Below the pieces are notes generated by a model. It was not told where the DNA came from. It ran no database searches and worked only from the letters and a program-made list of their open reading frames with translations. From RGIG3002 sp964449325 (GTDB lineage Bacteria > Bacillota > Clostridia > Lachnospirales > Lachnospiraceae), in the NCBI GenBank assembly GCA_964449325.1, contig CAYUYJ010000027.1:1-38531 (forward strand): DNA of 38,531 nucleotides, given 5' to 3'. Position 1 is the stretch's first letter; each line of letters starts with the position of its first letter. Of the stretch, positions 25,809 to 33,981 are shown piece after piece. The translations under genes were made by a program, and so were the position numbers.

Positions 25809-25838
25809 TTGACAAACACTTTTTCCCTATGCTACAAT
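25809..25838 (+). promoter_or_regulatory. Promoter of tRNA-Thr
   Basis: TTGACA (25809-25814) and TACAAT (25833-25838) are separated by 18 bases and lie about 40 bases before the tRNA. Confidence 0.75.
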
Positions 25839-25876
25839 ATGGTTCGTGGTTGATTTGAATCACTTCAAACAACTAA

Positions 25877-25949
25877 GCTGGCGTGGCACAGTCGGTAGCG
25901 CGCAACATTGGTAGTGTTGAGGTCACGGGTTCGATTCCCGTCGCTAGCT
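25877..25949 (+). tRNA. tRNA-Thr (GGT anticodon)
   Basis: A 73-base cloverleaf. Acceptor GCTGGCG pairs with CGCTAGC (one G-T). The anticodon stem CAACA/TGTTG encloses TTGGTAG with anticodon GGT. The T-arm is ACGGG/CCCGT around TTCGATT. The D-stem GCAC/GCGC has one A-C mismatch. CCA is not encoded. It has its own promoter and terminator. Confidence 0.92.
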
Positions 25950-25960
25950 TTCTCTGAACG

Positions 25961-26000
25961 AACTTGAAAGCCTTGTTTTACTTGGTTTTCAAGTTTTTTA
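25961..26000 (+). terminator. Terminator of tRNA-Thr
   Basis: AACTTGAAA-x-CC pairs with GG-x-TTTTCAAGTT, followed by TTTTATTGTTTTC. Confidence 0.75.
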
Positions 26001-26013
26001 TTGTTTTCTTTTA

Positions 26014-26046
26014 TTCAAAAACCACCGGCACAAAACCGATGGTCTT
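26014..26046 (-). terminator. Terminator after the VanW-domain gene (probably bidirectional)
   Basis: ACCATCGG pairs with CCGGTGGT (one G-T) on the minus strand, followed by TTTTTG. The plus strand also ends in a T-run. Confidence 0.7.
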
Positions 26047-26057
26047 TTTATTATTCC

Positions 26058-26903
26058 TTATTTACAAATAGAAACTGTTAACACACCATTCTCCGCAGAT
26101 GCCTGAATTTGAATCGGTTCAGTAAAAATATTAGTGAATTTTAAATCCTTGGCACTTCCTGAAATTGTAGCATCCATTCCGACCGGAATATAAGAAACTG
26201 CTAACGAATGCGGATGACGTTCTGTTGCAGGTAAATTTGCACTTAACATCGCTGCATATAGAGTGGATGATACTTGACAGATTCCTCCACCAATCCCCTG
26301 CACAAACCCTTCTCCGACAATTACCGGCGCTTCCACATATCCGTTTTCCACTGTTCTTGGAAGAATGGTCTGACTAAAGGAAAAAGACTCGCCCGGCTGT
26401 ATTACCACACCATTTATTCTGGATGCTGCCAATATAACATTGTTTGCTCGGGGAATATCGGGATTATAGGAAGTGGAATAAGTACCCATAACATTTTCAG
26501 CCTGTTGCCCTGCTTTTCTTCCCGCTGTACTTATCTTACTCACAGCATTTCTTCCCTCCGTCTTTCCATACATCTCATAATGTGTACAGTATGCCTTGTA
26601 ATCATCCCCAAAAACTGCCTGTAAGTCTGCATAATTATTTTTGTATATTAAACCATTAAATTCTGCACTTCCCCATCTGCCTTCTCGTAATCCGTAATCA
26701 ATATAATGATTATATAGACCTTGATAGTCATAACCGATTTGTGTCTGCAAATCCGGATATGTATTGTAATAATAATCCATATCAAATGTTAAGTTTGTCA
26801 GCTTGGGCTGTGATACCTGTGCTGCCTCAACGATACCGGCATTTCCCATAACCAAACAGAAAAATACTAACAGTGCTAAAAATTTCCTTATCCTTTGTCT
26901 CAT
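26058..26903 (-). CDS. Secreted VanW-domain protein with two short N-terminal repeats
   Basis: A 281-residue exported protein. The signal peptide has a basic start (RQRIRKF), a hydrophobic core and a likely cut after residues 26-28. Two related repeats follow (about 42-78 and 84-116), each with Y..xYxDLQ, a central aromatic stretch and YG..EGR. The VanW domain covers about 150-275, with the blocks RINGVVIQPGESFSF and GGGICQVSSTLYAAM. VanW proteins are found near wall-related genes, but their biochemical function is not settled. GGAGGAG precedes the ATG. The gene follows sigH; it may share that transcript or have its own promoter. Confidence 0.85.
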   Translation of the reverse strand: MRQRIRKFLALLVFFCLVMGNAGIVEAAQVSQPKLTNLTFDMDYYYNTYPDLQTQIGYDYQGLYNHYIDYGLREGRWGSAEFNGLIYKNNYADLQAVFGDDYKAYCTHYEMYGKTEGRNAVSKISTAGRKAGQQAENVMGTYSTSYNPDIPRANNVILAASRINGVVIQPGESFSFSQTILPRTVENGYVEAPVIVGEGFVQGIGGGICQVSSTLYAAMLSANLPATERHPHSLAVSYIPVGMDATISGSAKDLKFTNIFTEPIQIQASAENGVLTVSICK

Positions 26904-26953
26904 AGCTTTTCTCCTCCAAATAAAATATTCTTTCTTTATTTTTATAAAATTAT

Positions 26954-27574
26954 CTACTTGTCTATAAATTTTTTTAATTTCATTTTGATTCTCTGCAACG
27001 CATTATCCGTTGATTTTTCATCTCTCCCCAAGATCTTGGCAATTTGGGAATAGCTCATGCCTACTACATATAAATCCAGCACCTGTTTTTCAAAGCTGCT
27101 TAATTCCTTTTCGATAATCCGTTCCAAATACTCCACATTTTCTTTATCTATCAGCATTTCCTCGGGATTCATGCCCGTATGGGAGGCAATCGCATTCACA
27201 AGCTGTACCTCCTCTCCGTCCTCTCTTTCCGTCCCGGGTGTCTGTGCGGAATATAGAGAAACATAGGTATTCAGCGGTACGTGTTTCTCCCTCCGGGATG
27301 CCTGTACTGCCGTATACATCTGTCTTGAAACACAAAGGTCGGCAAAGGTAAAAAAACTGGCATCCCTGCCGCTGTCATAGTCACGGATTGCTTTAAATAA
27401 TCCAATCATACCTTCCTGTATCAAATCTTCCGTATCTGCCCCCAAAATATACATGGTTTTCGCCTTACTGCGCACCAGATTTTTATATTTTTCCATTATA
27501 AAATCCGTAATATTGCTTTCCCCGTCACGCAGCCGTAAAATCAGTTCTTCGTCAGAAATATTTGTATACTCCAT
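26954..27574 (-). CDS. sigH: Sigma factor SigH (sigma-70 family, sporulation/competence type)
   Basis: A 206-residue sigma factor of the Spo0H type, with region 2 (DLIQEGMIGLFKAIRDYD, SFFTFADLCVSRQM) and region 4 (LSSFEKQVLDLYVVGMSYSQ and the downstream HTH ending in NALQRIKMKLKKFI). Relatives direct transcription of early sporulation and competence genes. The position directly after rlmB, in the cysE-cysS-mrnC-rlmB order, matches the sigH locus of Bacillus and many Clostridia, which supports SigH over other alternative sigma factors. Confidence 0.94.
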   Translation of the reverse strand: MEYTNISDEELILRLRDGESNITDFIMEKYKNLVRSKAKTMYILGADTEDLIQEGMIGLFKAIRDYDSGRDASFFTFADLCVSRQMYTAVQASRREKHVPLNTYVSLYSAQTPGTEREDGEEVQLVNAIASHTGMNPEEMLIDKENVEYLERIIEKELSSFEKQVLDLYVVGMSYSQIAKILGRDEKSTDNALQRIKMKLKKFIDK

Positions 27575-27593
27575 CTTCTTTCCTCATTTTCGG

Positions 27594-28331
27594 CTATCCT
27601 CTCTGCCGTACAATTTCATAAGCAAGTACACCTGCTGCCACAGACGCATTCAGAGAATCAATATCTCCATTCATCGGAATGGAAGCGACAAAATCACATT
27701 TTTCCTTCACAAGACGGCTGACCCCGTCGCCTTCGTTTCCGATTACAAGTCCGATTGCACCTTTTAAGTCCAAGTCATACATTCTTGTCCCATCCATATC
27801 CGCACATACGAACCACAGACCTTCCTTTTTTAACTCTTCAATCGTCTTTGCCAGATTCGTCACCTTTGCTACCGGGGTATAATTCAATGCCCCGGCAGAG
27901 GTTCTCGCTACGGTAGCCGTCAGACCTACGGCGCGGTTTTTCGGAATAATCACACCATGTGCTCCGGCAAGATTAGCGGTACGGATAATCGCTCCCAAAT
28001 TATGGGGATCTTCAATATTATCCAGTAAAAACACAAAAGGTGGTTCGTTCTTTTCCCGTGCTGCCTGCAAAATATCCTCTACTTCCGCATATTCGTAAGC
28101 TGCTGCAAAAGCAATAACACCTTGATGCTTTCCGGTTTCCGACATCTGGTCTAATCGTTCCTTTTCCACGTACTTTATCATAGTGTCATGTTTTTTGGCT
28201 TCTCTCTTGATAGTCATAATCGGTCCGTCCTGACAGCCGTCCAGCACAAATAACTTGTCAATCGGCTTTCCTGCCCGGAAAGCTTCTATTACTGCATTTC
28301 TTCCTTCAATTGTAAATTCCTGATATCCCAT
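27594..28331 (-). CDS. rlmB: 23S rRNA (guanosine-2'-O-)-methyltransferase, TrmH/RlmB family
   Basis: A SPOUT-class 2'-O-methyltransferase of 245 residues. The N-terminal substrate-binding domain (EGRNAVIEAFRAG) is followed by the knotted domain with the three family motifs: NIEDPHNLGAIIRTANLAGA, IGNEGDGVSRLV and PMNGDIDSLNASVAAGV. The last two form the SAM pocket. It lies 15 bases after mrnC and 19 before sigH, in the conserved cluster. The exact modified guanosine is inferred from orthology. Confidence 0.95.
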   Translation of the reverse strand: MGYQEFTIEGRNAVIEAFRAGKPIDKLFVLDGCQDGPIMTIKREAKKHDTMIKYVEKERLDQMSETGKHQGVIAFAAAYEYAEVEDILQAAREKNEPPFVFLLDNIEDPHNLGAIIRTANLAGAHGVIIPKNRAVGLTATVARTSAGALNYTPVAKVTNLAKTIEELKKEGLWFVCADMDGTRMYDLDLKGAIGLVIGNEGDGVSRLVKEKCDFVASIPMNGDIDSLNASVAAGVLAYEIVRQRG

Positions 28332-28346
28332 ACTTTTTCCTCTTTT

Positions 28347-28787
28347 TTATATTTCCAGATTCAGCTTTTCCAATGCCCGTTTTACCAGTTCAATAGCACG
28401 CTCCATATTATTTTGCAGATACAAATATCCCAGAAGCGCTTCAAACCCCGTTGCTCTCCGGTAATCTCCGATAGAGGCATTTTTTGCGGCAGTATAAGAT
28501 TTTGCATTTCTGCCCCGCCTATAAACCGCCATTTCTTCATCACTTAACTCTTCCTTAAGCACCTCTATCATTGCCGCCTGTGTTGCCGCATTCACATATT
28601 TCACGGTAGTTTTGTGCAACCGCTCTGCGGCACGGTTTCCGCGCTCTACTACCACGGTACGAATCATAATCTCGTAAACCACATCTCCCATGTATGCCAG
28701 TGTCAGCGGGGAATAGGTTCGAATATCCACATCCTCACATGCAAATTCCGTTTTCAATTTTTTTAACAAACTTACGCTCTCTTCCAT
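28347..28787 (-). CDS. mrnC: Mini-ribonuclease III
   Basis: A 146-residue RNase III catalytic domain without a dsRNA-binding domain, as in Mini-III, which matures 23S rRNA in Bacillus. Catalytic blocks are LAYMGDVVYEIMIRT near residue 30 and GFEALLGYLYL near residue 116. The ATG lies inside the end of cysS (16-base overlap) with AAGGTG upstream, implying translational coupling. Gene order cysS-mrnC-rlmB matches Bacillus. Confidence 0.96.
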   Translation of the reverse strand: MEESVSLLKKLKTEFACEDVDIRTYSPLTLAYMGDVVYEIMIRTVVVERGNRAAERLHKTTVKYVNAATQAAMIEVLKEELSDEEMAVYRRGRNAKSYTAAKNASIGDYRRATGFEALLGYLYLQNNMERAIELVKRALEKLNLEI

Positions 28788-30181
28788 TTTACACCTTCGC
28801 GGGTATCCTCAAGAATAATCCCCTTGTTCAACAATTCATCACGAATTTCATCGGCACGTTTAAAATCTTTATTCTTTCTTGCATTCTGTCTTTCTTCAAT
28901 CAGCTTTTCAATATCCTCATCCAGCATTTCCTCTTTCTTTTCCACAATCAATCCGCAAATATCGGAAAGCATTTTAATTTCATCGGATAATGCTTTTAAA
29001 AACTGCTTGGATTTATTCCCGTCCGCATTCTGATTTGCAAACTTCACCAACTCAAAAATAGCAGCAATGGCATCTGCCGTATTAAAATCATCATCCATGG
29101 CTTCATCAAACTTGGTAATAAAGCCTTCTGCTTCTTTTACCAATGCCTTTTCTTCTTCACTTAAAGCACGGTCTTGTGCCTTTTCCATCAGGTATTGCAG
29201 ATTGGCTACACTGGTTACAATCCGATCATAGCCGTTCTTCGCCGCTGCCATCAGCTCTGCACTGAAATTAAGCGGGCTTCTGTAATGAGCGGAAAGCATA
29301 AAGAACCGCACAACCTGTAAATCATATTTTTCACTGATTTCCCGTACGGTGAAAAAGTTTCCGGCAGATTTGGACATCTTTTTGTTGTCAATATTTAAGA
29401 ACGCATTATGCATCCAATATTTCGCAAAGTTTTTTCCGTTGGCTGCCTCGGACTGGGCAATTTCATTTTCATGGTGTGGGAATACCAAATCTTCTCCCCC
29501 TGCATGAATATCAATTTCATCGCCCAAATACTTTTTACTCATCACAGAGCATTCAATGTGCCAGCCCGGCCGACCATTGCACCATGGAGATTCCCAGAAA
29601 GGTTCTCCTTCTTTTTTCGGCTTCCATAGCACAAAATCCAACGGGTCTTCCTTCTGGTCTTCACCTGACACTAAAAGAGAACGATTACCTCCCTGCAAAT
29701 CATCAATGTTCTTATGGGACAACTTACCATATCCCTTGAAGCTTCTGGTACGGAAATAAACGGTACCGTCTGCGCCTACATAAGCATGCCCTTTTTCAAG
29801 CAGGGTCTGAATCATGGCAAGCATTCCGTCAATTTCCTCGGTTGCTTTCGGATGTGTGGTTGCAGGACGTACATTTAAGCCTTCCATGTCCTTTTTGCAT
29901 TCCGCAATAAAACGCTCGGAAATTACCGACGCATCTACTCCCTCTTCTACCGCTTTTTTAATAATTTTATCATCTACATCCGTAAAATTGGACACATAGT
30001 TTACTTCATAGCCCTTGTGCTCCATGTAACGTCTTACCGTATCAAATACAATCATCGGTCTTGCATTTCCGATATGAATATAATTGTAGACGGTAGGTCC
30101 GCATACATACATCCTTACCTTTCCTTCTTCAATTGGAATAAATTCTTCTTTGCTCTTTGTAAGTGTATTATAGATTTTCAT
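28772..30181 (-). CDS. cysS: Cysteinyl-tRNA synthetase
   Basis: Class I aminoacyl-tRNA synthetase of about 469 residues that charges tRNA-Cys. The HIGH motif reads YIHIGNARP near residue 36, and KMSKS is present as NKKMSKSAGN. Zinc ligands are visible at MYVCGPTVYN, HIECSVM and the downstream HHENE. The helical DALR anticodon region follows. The ATG at 30181 is preferred because AAAGGA lies six bases upstream; an ATG at 30196 would add five residues. It is transcribed with cysE behind a cysteine T-box. Confidence 0.97.
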   Translation of the reverse strand: MKIYNTLTKSKEEFIPIEEGKVRMYVCGPTVYNYIHIGNARPMIVFDTVRRYMEHKGYEVNYVSNFTDVDDKIIKKAVEEGVDASVISERFIAECKKDMEGLNVRPATTHPKATEEIDGMLAMIQTLLEKGHAYVGADGTVYFRTRSFKGYGKLSHKNIDDLQGGNRSLLVSGEDQKEDPLDFVLWKPKKEGEPFWESPWCNGRPGWHIECSVMSKKYLGDEIDIHAGGEDLVFPHHENEIAQSEAANGKNFAKYWMHNAFLNIDNKKMSKSAGNFFTVREISEKYDLQVVRFFMLSAHYRSPLNFSAELMAAAKNGYDRIVTSVANLQYLMEKAQDRALSEEEKALVKEAEGFITKFDEAMDDDFNTADAIAAIFELVKFANQNADGNKSKQFLKALSDEIKMLSDICGLIVEKKEEMLDEDIEKLIEERQNARKNKDFKRADEIRDELLNKGIILEDTREGVKWKRA

Positions 30182-30237
30182 AATTTTCCTTTCCATTCAT
30201 CACACTGTTTTGCTTGATTTTACCTGTGTTTATCTCG

Positions 30238-30924
30238 TTATTTTTGCTCTTCTTTACGTTTCTCCCGTTGCATCTGTTTCATGAAATTCTCCAGTTCAAG
30301 TACCCGATTTGTCAGTTCACTGTTTTCACGCTGCAAACAGGAAATATCTTCCTTTACCGGATCCGGCAAATCCACCTGACACATATCCTCTCTGGGCAGA
30401 GACATATTATTTCGCTTTACCACTCTTCCCGGCACACCAACCACCGTGGAATTAGGCGGTACCGCTTCTAACACCACACTTCCGGCACCAATCTTTGAAT
30501 TTGCACCGATAGTAAAAGAGCCTAATATTTTTGCCCCTGCACTTATCATCACATTATCCTCAATGGTGGGATGCCGCTTCCCATGTTCTTTTCCTGTTCC
30601 GCCTAAGGTTACGCCCTGATACATGGTTACGTTATTGCCGATTATGGTAGTCTCCCCAATAATCACGCCGTTTCCGTGATCAATAAAAAGCCCCTTTCCG
30701 ATTTGTGCTCCCGGATGAATTTCAATGCCGGTTTTCCGTACTCCTCTCTGGGAAACCCACCGTGCCAAAAAATAATGTCCCTTTAAATACAGCTTATGTG
30801 CCACCCGGTAATGCATCATTACCTTAAAGCTTGGATACAAAAAAACTTCAAGTGAGGAATGAATTGCAGGGTCACGTTCCCGAATAATATCAATTTCTTC
30901 TTTGACATTTTTTATAAATCCCAT
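30238..30924 (-). CDS. cysE: Serine O-acetyltransferase
   Basis: First enzyme of cysteine synthesis, transferring acetyl from acetyl-CoA to serine. About 228 residues: an N-terminal helical domain (IRERDPAIHSSLEVFLYPSF) and a left-handed beta-helix of hexapeptide repeats with HGNGVIIGETTIIGNNVTMY and the YQGVTLGGTGKEHGKRHPTI active-site loop. The C-terminal tail is charged and coiled-coil-like. The ATG at 30924 follows GGAGG; an upstream in-frame start at 30942 lacks one. It is the first gene after the T-box leader, so it is expected to be induced when tRNA-Cys is uncharged. Confidence 0.97.
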   Translation of the reverse strand: MGFIKNVKEEIDIIRERDPAIHSSLEVFLYPSFKVMMHYRVAHKLYLKGHYFLARWVSQRGVRKTGIEIHPGAQIGKGLFIDHGNGVIIGETTIIGNNVTMYQGVTLGGTGKEHGKRHPTIEDNVMISAGAKILGSFTIGANSKIGAGSVVLEAVPPNSTVVGVPGRVVKRNNMSLPREDMCQVDLPDPVKEDISCLQRENSELTNRVLELENFMKQMQREKRKEEQK

Positions 30925-30978
30925 TGCTTTCCTCCAAACCAAAAAGTGTCGTTGCCTTCGAATGTTTTCTTATTACGC

Positions 30979-31225
30979 AAAAAAGCGGATACTTCGTGCT
31001 CTGTCAGAGACGAAATTATCCGCGGTTCCACTCTATTAAAAGGCTTATGCCTTTCCCTCAAAACGTGTAACGGACGTCTCCGTACTGACATACTAAAATT
31101 TCCGTCAGTCAGCTTACGAATGCACTTCGGTTTTCTTCCAATCAGAACTGCTTTCAGCCGATGGCAGTTCCTCTCTTTTATCTTCCGAAAACTTACTCTT
31201 TTCGGTCATAGCCTTTCTTTATTCT
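30979..31225 (-). ncRNA. Cysteine-specific T-box riboswitch leader of cysE-cysS
   Basis: A minus-strand leader with the T-box sequence TGGAACCGCG (31021-31030). The terminator stem GCGGATA/TATCCGC (extended by TTTCGT and ACGAA) ends in six T residues (30979-31023). Stem I shows AGTAAG, a distal GGCTGAAAGC loop, and a specifier loop GAAGTGCATTC whose TGC (31122-31124) is a Cys codon. The base after TGG in the T-box is A, which matches the U73 discriminator of tRNA-Cys. Uncharged tRNA-Cys should stabilise the antiterminator and turn on cysE, cysS and probably the genes behind them. Confidence 0.93.
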
Positions 31226-31234
31226 ACTTTCTTT

Positions 31235-31263
31235 AGAATATGCAAGAAATGAAGATTTGTCAA
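31235..31263 (-). promoter_or_regulatory. Sigma-A promoter of the T-box/cysE operon
   Basis: TTGACA (31258-31263) and TATTCT (31235-31240) on the minus strand with a 17-base spacer, just upstream of the T-box stem I. Confidence 0.75.
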
Positions 31264-31279
31264 GAAAATCTTTGCTTTT

Positions 31280-31825
31280 TCACTCTTTTACCGGACAGCC
31301 TGCACACCCTTCGCAGCCCCGCTCCCTTGCCACATCCGCATCATACAAATTAATCGGACTGGTCAGCATGCAAATTGCCTGTGAAGAAATACCTTCTCCT
31401 CTTCCTGTAAACCCAAGTCCCTCTTCTGTGGTCGCTTTTACATTGACCTGCGAAATATCAATGCCGAGGGTCCTCGCAATATTCTCCCGCATCATATCTA
31501 TATGAGGACGCATTTTCGGTGCCTGTGCAATAATCGTGGCATCAATATTCTCAATCAAAAAACAGTTTTCCTCCAAAAGCGCTCCGACATGCTCTAACAG
31601 CTTGACAGAAGAAATACCTTTGTATTTTTCATCAGTATCCGGAAAATGCTTTCCGATATCTCCCAAAGCTGCCGCGCCAAGCAGAGCATCCATAACGGCA
31701 TGCAAAAGTACATCCGCATCAGAGTGTCCCAGAAGCCCCTTTTCATAAGGGATTTCTACTCCGCCAATAATCAATTTTCTGTTTTCTGCAAATTTATGAA
31801 CATCATATCCCATTCCAATTCTCAT
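31280..31825 (-). CDS. ispF: 2-C-methyl-D-erythritol 2,4-cyclodiphosphate synthase with a Cys-rich tail
   Basis: MEP-pathway cyclase converting CDP-ME 2-phosphate to MEcPP and CMP. Metal ligands are visible in GMGYDVHKF (Asp and His) and in HSDADVLLHAVMDALLGAA, with GDIGKHFPDTD and a final ATTEEGLGFTGRGEGI typical of the family. The ATG at 31825 follows GAGG; a further in-frame upstream start does not fit the family. The protein is about 181 residues, some 20 longer than usual, with an added tail containing RERGCEGCAGCPVKE (three Cys in CxxCxxC spacing). The core enzyme assignment is secure, and the tail's role is unknown. Confidence 0.95.
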   Translation of the reverse strand: MRIGMGYDVHKFAENRKLIIGGVEIPYEKGLLGHSDADVLLHAVMDALLGAAALGDIGKHFPDTDEKYKGISSVKLLEHVGALLEENCFLIENIDATIIAQAPKMRPHIDMMRENIARTLGIDISQVNVKATTEEGLGFTGRGEGISSQAICMLTSPINLYDADVARERGCEGCAGCPVKE

Positions 31826-31911
31826 AGTTTCCTCATTTCTGCGTAAAATCCGCTTATCTGATAAAAAATACATGAATGACCTATTTAGTATAACAGATTT
31901 TCTTACAGAAT

Positions 31912-31941
31912 AGTATAGGATTAAAAGAGGAAATCTATCAA
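31912..31941 (-). promoter_or_regulatory. Candidate promoter of ispF
   Basis: TTGATA (31936-31941) and TATACT (31912-31917), 18-base spacer, minus strand. The -35 box overlaps the last codon region of the HEPN gene. Another TATACT lies near 31887. Confidence 0.4.
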
Positions 31942-32345
31942 ATATTCAGATAACCGTTCTTACTCAAATACTTTTCAACCAAGTCAATAAGTTCCTCTGC
32001 CGTCTGTATTTGTTGTTCACATTCTACCTTTGAAGCAATAAAAAAGTCATCATAATCACTCTGTTCTCTGACAAGTGCTAATGTACTGATTTTTTTTCCA
32101 ATACTTCTAGGAAATATCTCTGTTGCAATAAATTCCTTATTAAAATCTGCCAAAATGGTTTTGTGTTTTTTATGATCTTTCCCTTTTGTGGTAAATACAG
32201 CTTTCATTGCATAAAATGCCGCATAATAGCTTCTATTATTTGCATCTCTATACTTATCATGATTATATAACTCATGCGCTATTTCCAATGTTTCTCTTGC
32301 CCTATTCAAACGATAACCAAGTAATTCTTTCATTTCATCAGTCAA
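31938..32345 (-). CDS. HEPN-domain protein (partner of the upstream nucleotidyltransferase)
   Basis: A 135-residue all-helical protein of the HEPN type (the YYA.F family). The opening helix (YRLNRARETLEIAHELY) and the core helix NNRSYYAAFYAMKAVF are typical. In active HEPN RNases the core has Arg, then four to six residues, then His; here the expected His after RSYYAAF is Tyr. The Arg is kept, so RNase activity is doubtful. It overlaps the MNT gene by eight bases and follows it, so the two are coupled. Such pairs act as toxin-antitoxin modules or as other HEPN/MNT modules. It is the leftmost gene of the accessory region. Confidence 0.8.
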   Translation of the reverse strand: MTDEMKELLGYRLNRARETLEIAHELYNHDKYRDANNRSYYAAFYAMKAVFTTKGKDHKKHKTILADFNKEFIATEIFPRSIGKKISTLALVREQSDYDDFFIASKVECEQQIQTAEELIDLVEKYLSKNGYLNI

Positions 32346-32685
32346 AACAAATACCCTCCTTTTGAATGCTTTGATAATACGGCATCACCCCAAGCATTCG
32401 ATTAAACAAAGCAACATTATGAAATACCGGAGATAAAATAATATCATACTTCATATCATATTCAAATGTTATATCTGCAATTTCACTTCGCAATACATAT
32501 AAATCTTCCGGATTACGGTTGGTAAAAATAGCAATATCAATATCAGACTCTTCACTATATTCACCTCTGGCAAAAGAACCATACACAACACCTTTAATAT
32601 AATCGTTTCCTAATATTTCTCTTATTTCATGCAAATAATTCTGTACAACAGAGGTAAGATTATCCTTTTCACCTAATAAAGCCAT
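32338..32685 (-). CDS. MNT-type nucleotidyltransferase (minimal, DNA polymerase beta fold)
   Basis: A 115-residue minimal nucleotidyltransferase. The signature GSFARGEYSEESDIDIAIF (Gly-Ser, then about ten residues, then Asp-x-Asp) carries two catalytic carboxylates; a third is likely in YDMKYDIIL. MntA-type proteins attach AMP to the HEPN partner and silence it. The ATG at 32685 is chosen because AGGTGA sits five bases upstream; two other in-frame starts nearby are less well placed. A promoter candidate lies at 32731-32759. The gene comes first in the pair. Confidence 0.85.
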   Translation of the reverse strand: MALLGEKDNLTSVVQNYLHEIREILGNDYIKGVVYGSFARGEYSEESDIDIAIFTNRNPEDLYVLRSEIADITFEYDMKYDIILSPVFHNVALFNRMLGVMPYYQSIQKEGICFD

Positions 32686-32730
32686 TCTCATCACCTTCCT
32701 AACAAAATTCAAAAAACTATTTCCGAAATC

Positions 32731-32759
32731 ATCGTATCATTTTTAGTATATCCTTGCAA
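32731..32759 (-). promoter_or_regulatory. Candidate promoter of the MNT/HEPN pair
   Basis: TTGCAA (32754-32759) and TACGAT (32731-32736) with a 17-base spacer, about 46 bases before the MNT start. Confidence 0.5.
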
Positions 32760-32784
32760 CTTTATCTTTTTATGATTGAAAAAC

Positions 32785-32819
32785 GTGAAAAACGGGAACC
32801 CGAAACATTCAAGGTTCCC
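32785..32819 (-). terminator. Intrinsic terminator after the XRE-GyrI regulator
   Basis: GGGAACC pairs with GGTTCCC on the minus strand, followed by GTTTTTC. It lies about 125 bases past the regulator stop. Confidence 0.7.
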
Positions 32820-32942
32820 AACCATAAACTCAATTGCACTATGCACACTTTTATATATCAAGCATAATTCCCAAAAATGAGGTAATCTTACCAAAGGTAT
32901 ACTCTCCATGTATATCGTTGTTTTCCTCTAAAAAATGTTCCT

Positions 32943-33680
32943 CTATGAAAAATTAGTAAATGCCTCCGTCTTAGAAACACTATCCACATGAATGTACACA
33001 TCCATACATGTCATGCCGTTTTGCTCATAAACATGTTCAAAGCAGGATAAAACATCATCCTTTGGCTTTTCCTTAAACCCGTTCGCCTGTAAATATTCCA
33101 AGATACGTTTATATGCATTCGGAATACGTTCAAAAGCTGCTGCAAAAGGATCATAAATGGTAATCACAGCATAGTCCGCTTCAATTTGATTTGCATATTC
33201 TACACCGGGGCAAGACGGTTCAAATCCATCCGGCAAAATATATGCAGCCACATACCCCCGCAATCCGAAACGGTTCTGCAATTCTGAAGAAACATAGGGA
33301 AAATCCCAACCTATTTTCATAGCATCCGGCTTGACATCCAGAAGTCCCGATTTTTGTGCCCACGCATCTAAATATGCCAATACATCATCTTCCGGATTCG
33401 GCGTAATCATAACGTATCGTCCCATCCGAAACGGCTTCACTGTCTTAATCTTAATCTCCGAATATATTTCTTCATATGCAGTCAGATTTTCCCTAATCAA
33501 AGTATCCAGCTTACACGCGAACATATCGCATAAATCTATCAGCTTATTTAATTCCGGTATCACTTCATCTGCTTCCCATTTTGAAATGGTTTGACGAGAT
33601 ACCGACATTTTTTCTGCCAGTCGTTCCTGCGTGACTTTCTGTTGTTTTCTTAAAAATTGAATATTTTTTCCTAAACTCAT
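32943..33680 (-). CDS. XRE-family regulator with a GyrI-like / effector-binding domain
   Basis: A 245-residue protein. Residues 1-65 are a Cro/CI-type helix-turn-helix (NIQFLRKQQKVTQERLAEKM, SVSRQTISKWEADEVIPELN). Residues about 80-240 look like a GyrI-like/AraC effector-binding domain (FRMGRYVMITPNPE, EYANQIEADYAVITIYDPF). Such fusions usually act as ligand-responsive transcription regulators. AAGGAGAG lies upstream. The gene stands alone between two terminators, so its targets, possibly itself or neighbours, cannot be read off. Confidence 0.85.
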   Translation of the reverse strand: MSLGKNIQFLRKQQKVTQERLAEKMSVSRQTISKWEADEVIPELNKLIDLCDMFACKLDTLIRENLTAYEEIYSEIKIKTVKPFRMGRYVMITPNPEDDVLAYLDAWAQKSGLLDVKPDAMKIGWDFPYVSSELQNRFGLRGYVAAYILPDGFEPSCPGVEYANQIEADYAVITIYDPFAAAFERIPNAYKRILEYLQANGFKEKPKDDVLSCFEHVYEQNGMTCMDVYIHVDSVSKTEAFTNFS

Positions 33681-33981
33681 CCTAATATTTCTCTCCTTAA
33701 TAATATCTGATTGGTAGCATTAGCTAATTGCCGTACACTAATTCTGACATATTTACAAACAAAAAACCACCATATAAGGAGCGCTAATTTTTGAATAAAT
33801 GTAAATCAGCAGTTTACATTTTGCTTATACTCCCTTTCAGACTGATGTAAAAACAGAGACCCCGAAATCAAAAAAACGGAAACGTTACAAAATCAACGTT
33901 TCCCTTTTATACAGTACCCCAAATGCTTAAATCCCTCCCATCTATTTGATCATAAATTTATTTACTGTATCATAAACCCAT
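33681..33981. other. Intergenic stretch with one palindrome and one terminator
   Basis: About 300 AT-rich bases between the XRE-GyrI start and the phosphoesterase stop. It contains a possible operator palindrome TGTAAA-7-TTTACA (33800-33818) and the terminator of the phosphoesterase cassette (33870-33903). No gene is seen. Confidence 0.5.
33870..33903 (-). terminator. Terminator of the HAD/phosphoesterase cassette
   Basis: On the minus strand GGAAACGTT pairs perfectly with AACGTTTCC around a loop of eight bases, then GTTTTTTTG. Confidence 0.75.

Noticed and set aside
32709..32909. 66-codon minus-strand frame downstream of the XRE-GyrI gene
   Set aside because: A terminator lies inside it and no ribosome binding site is present. 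A second short frame (ending in MLDI) in the same place is also too weak to call.
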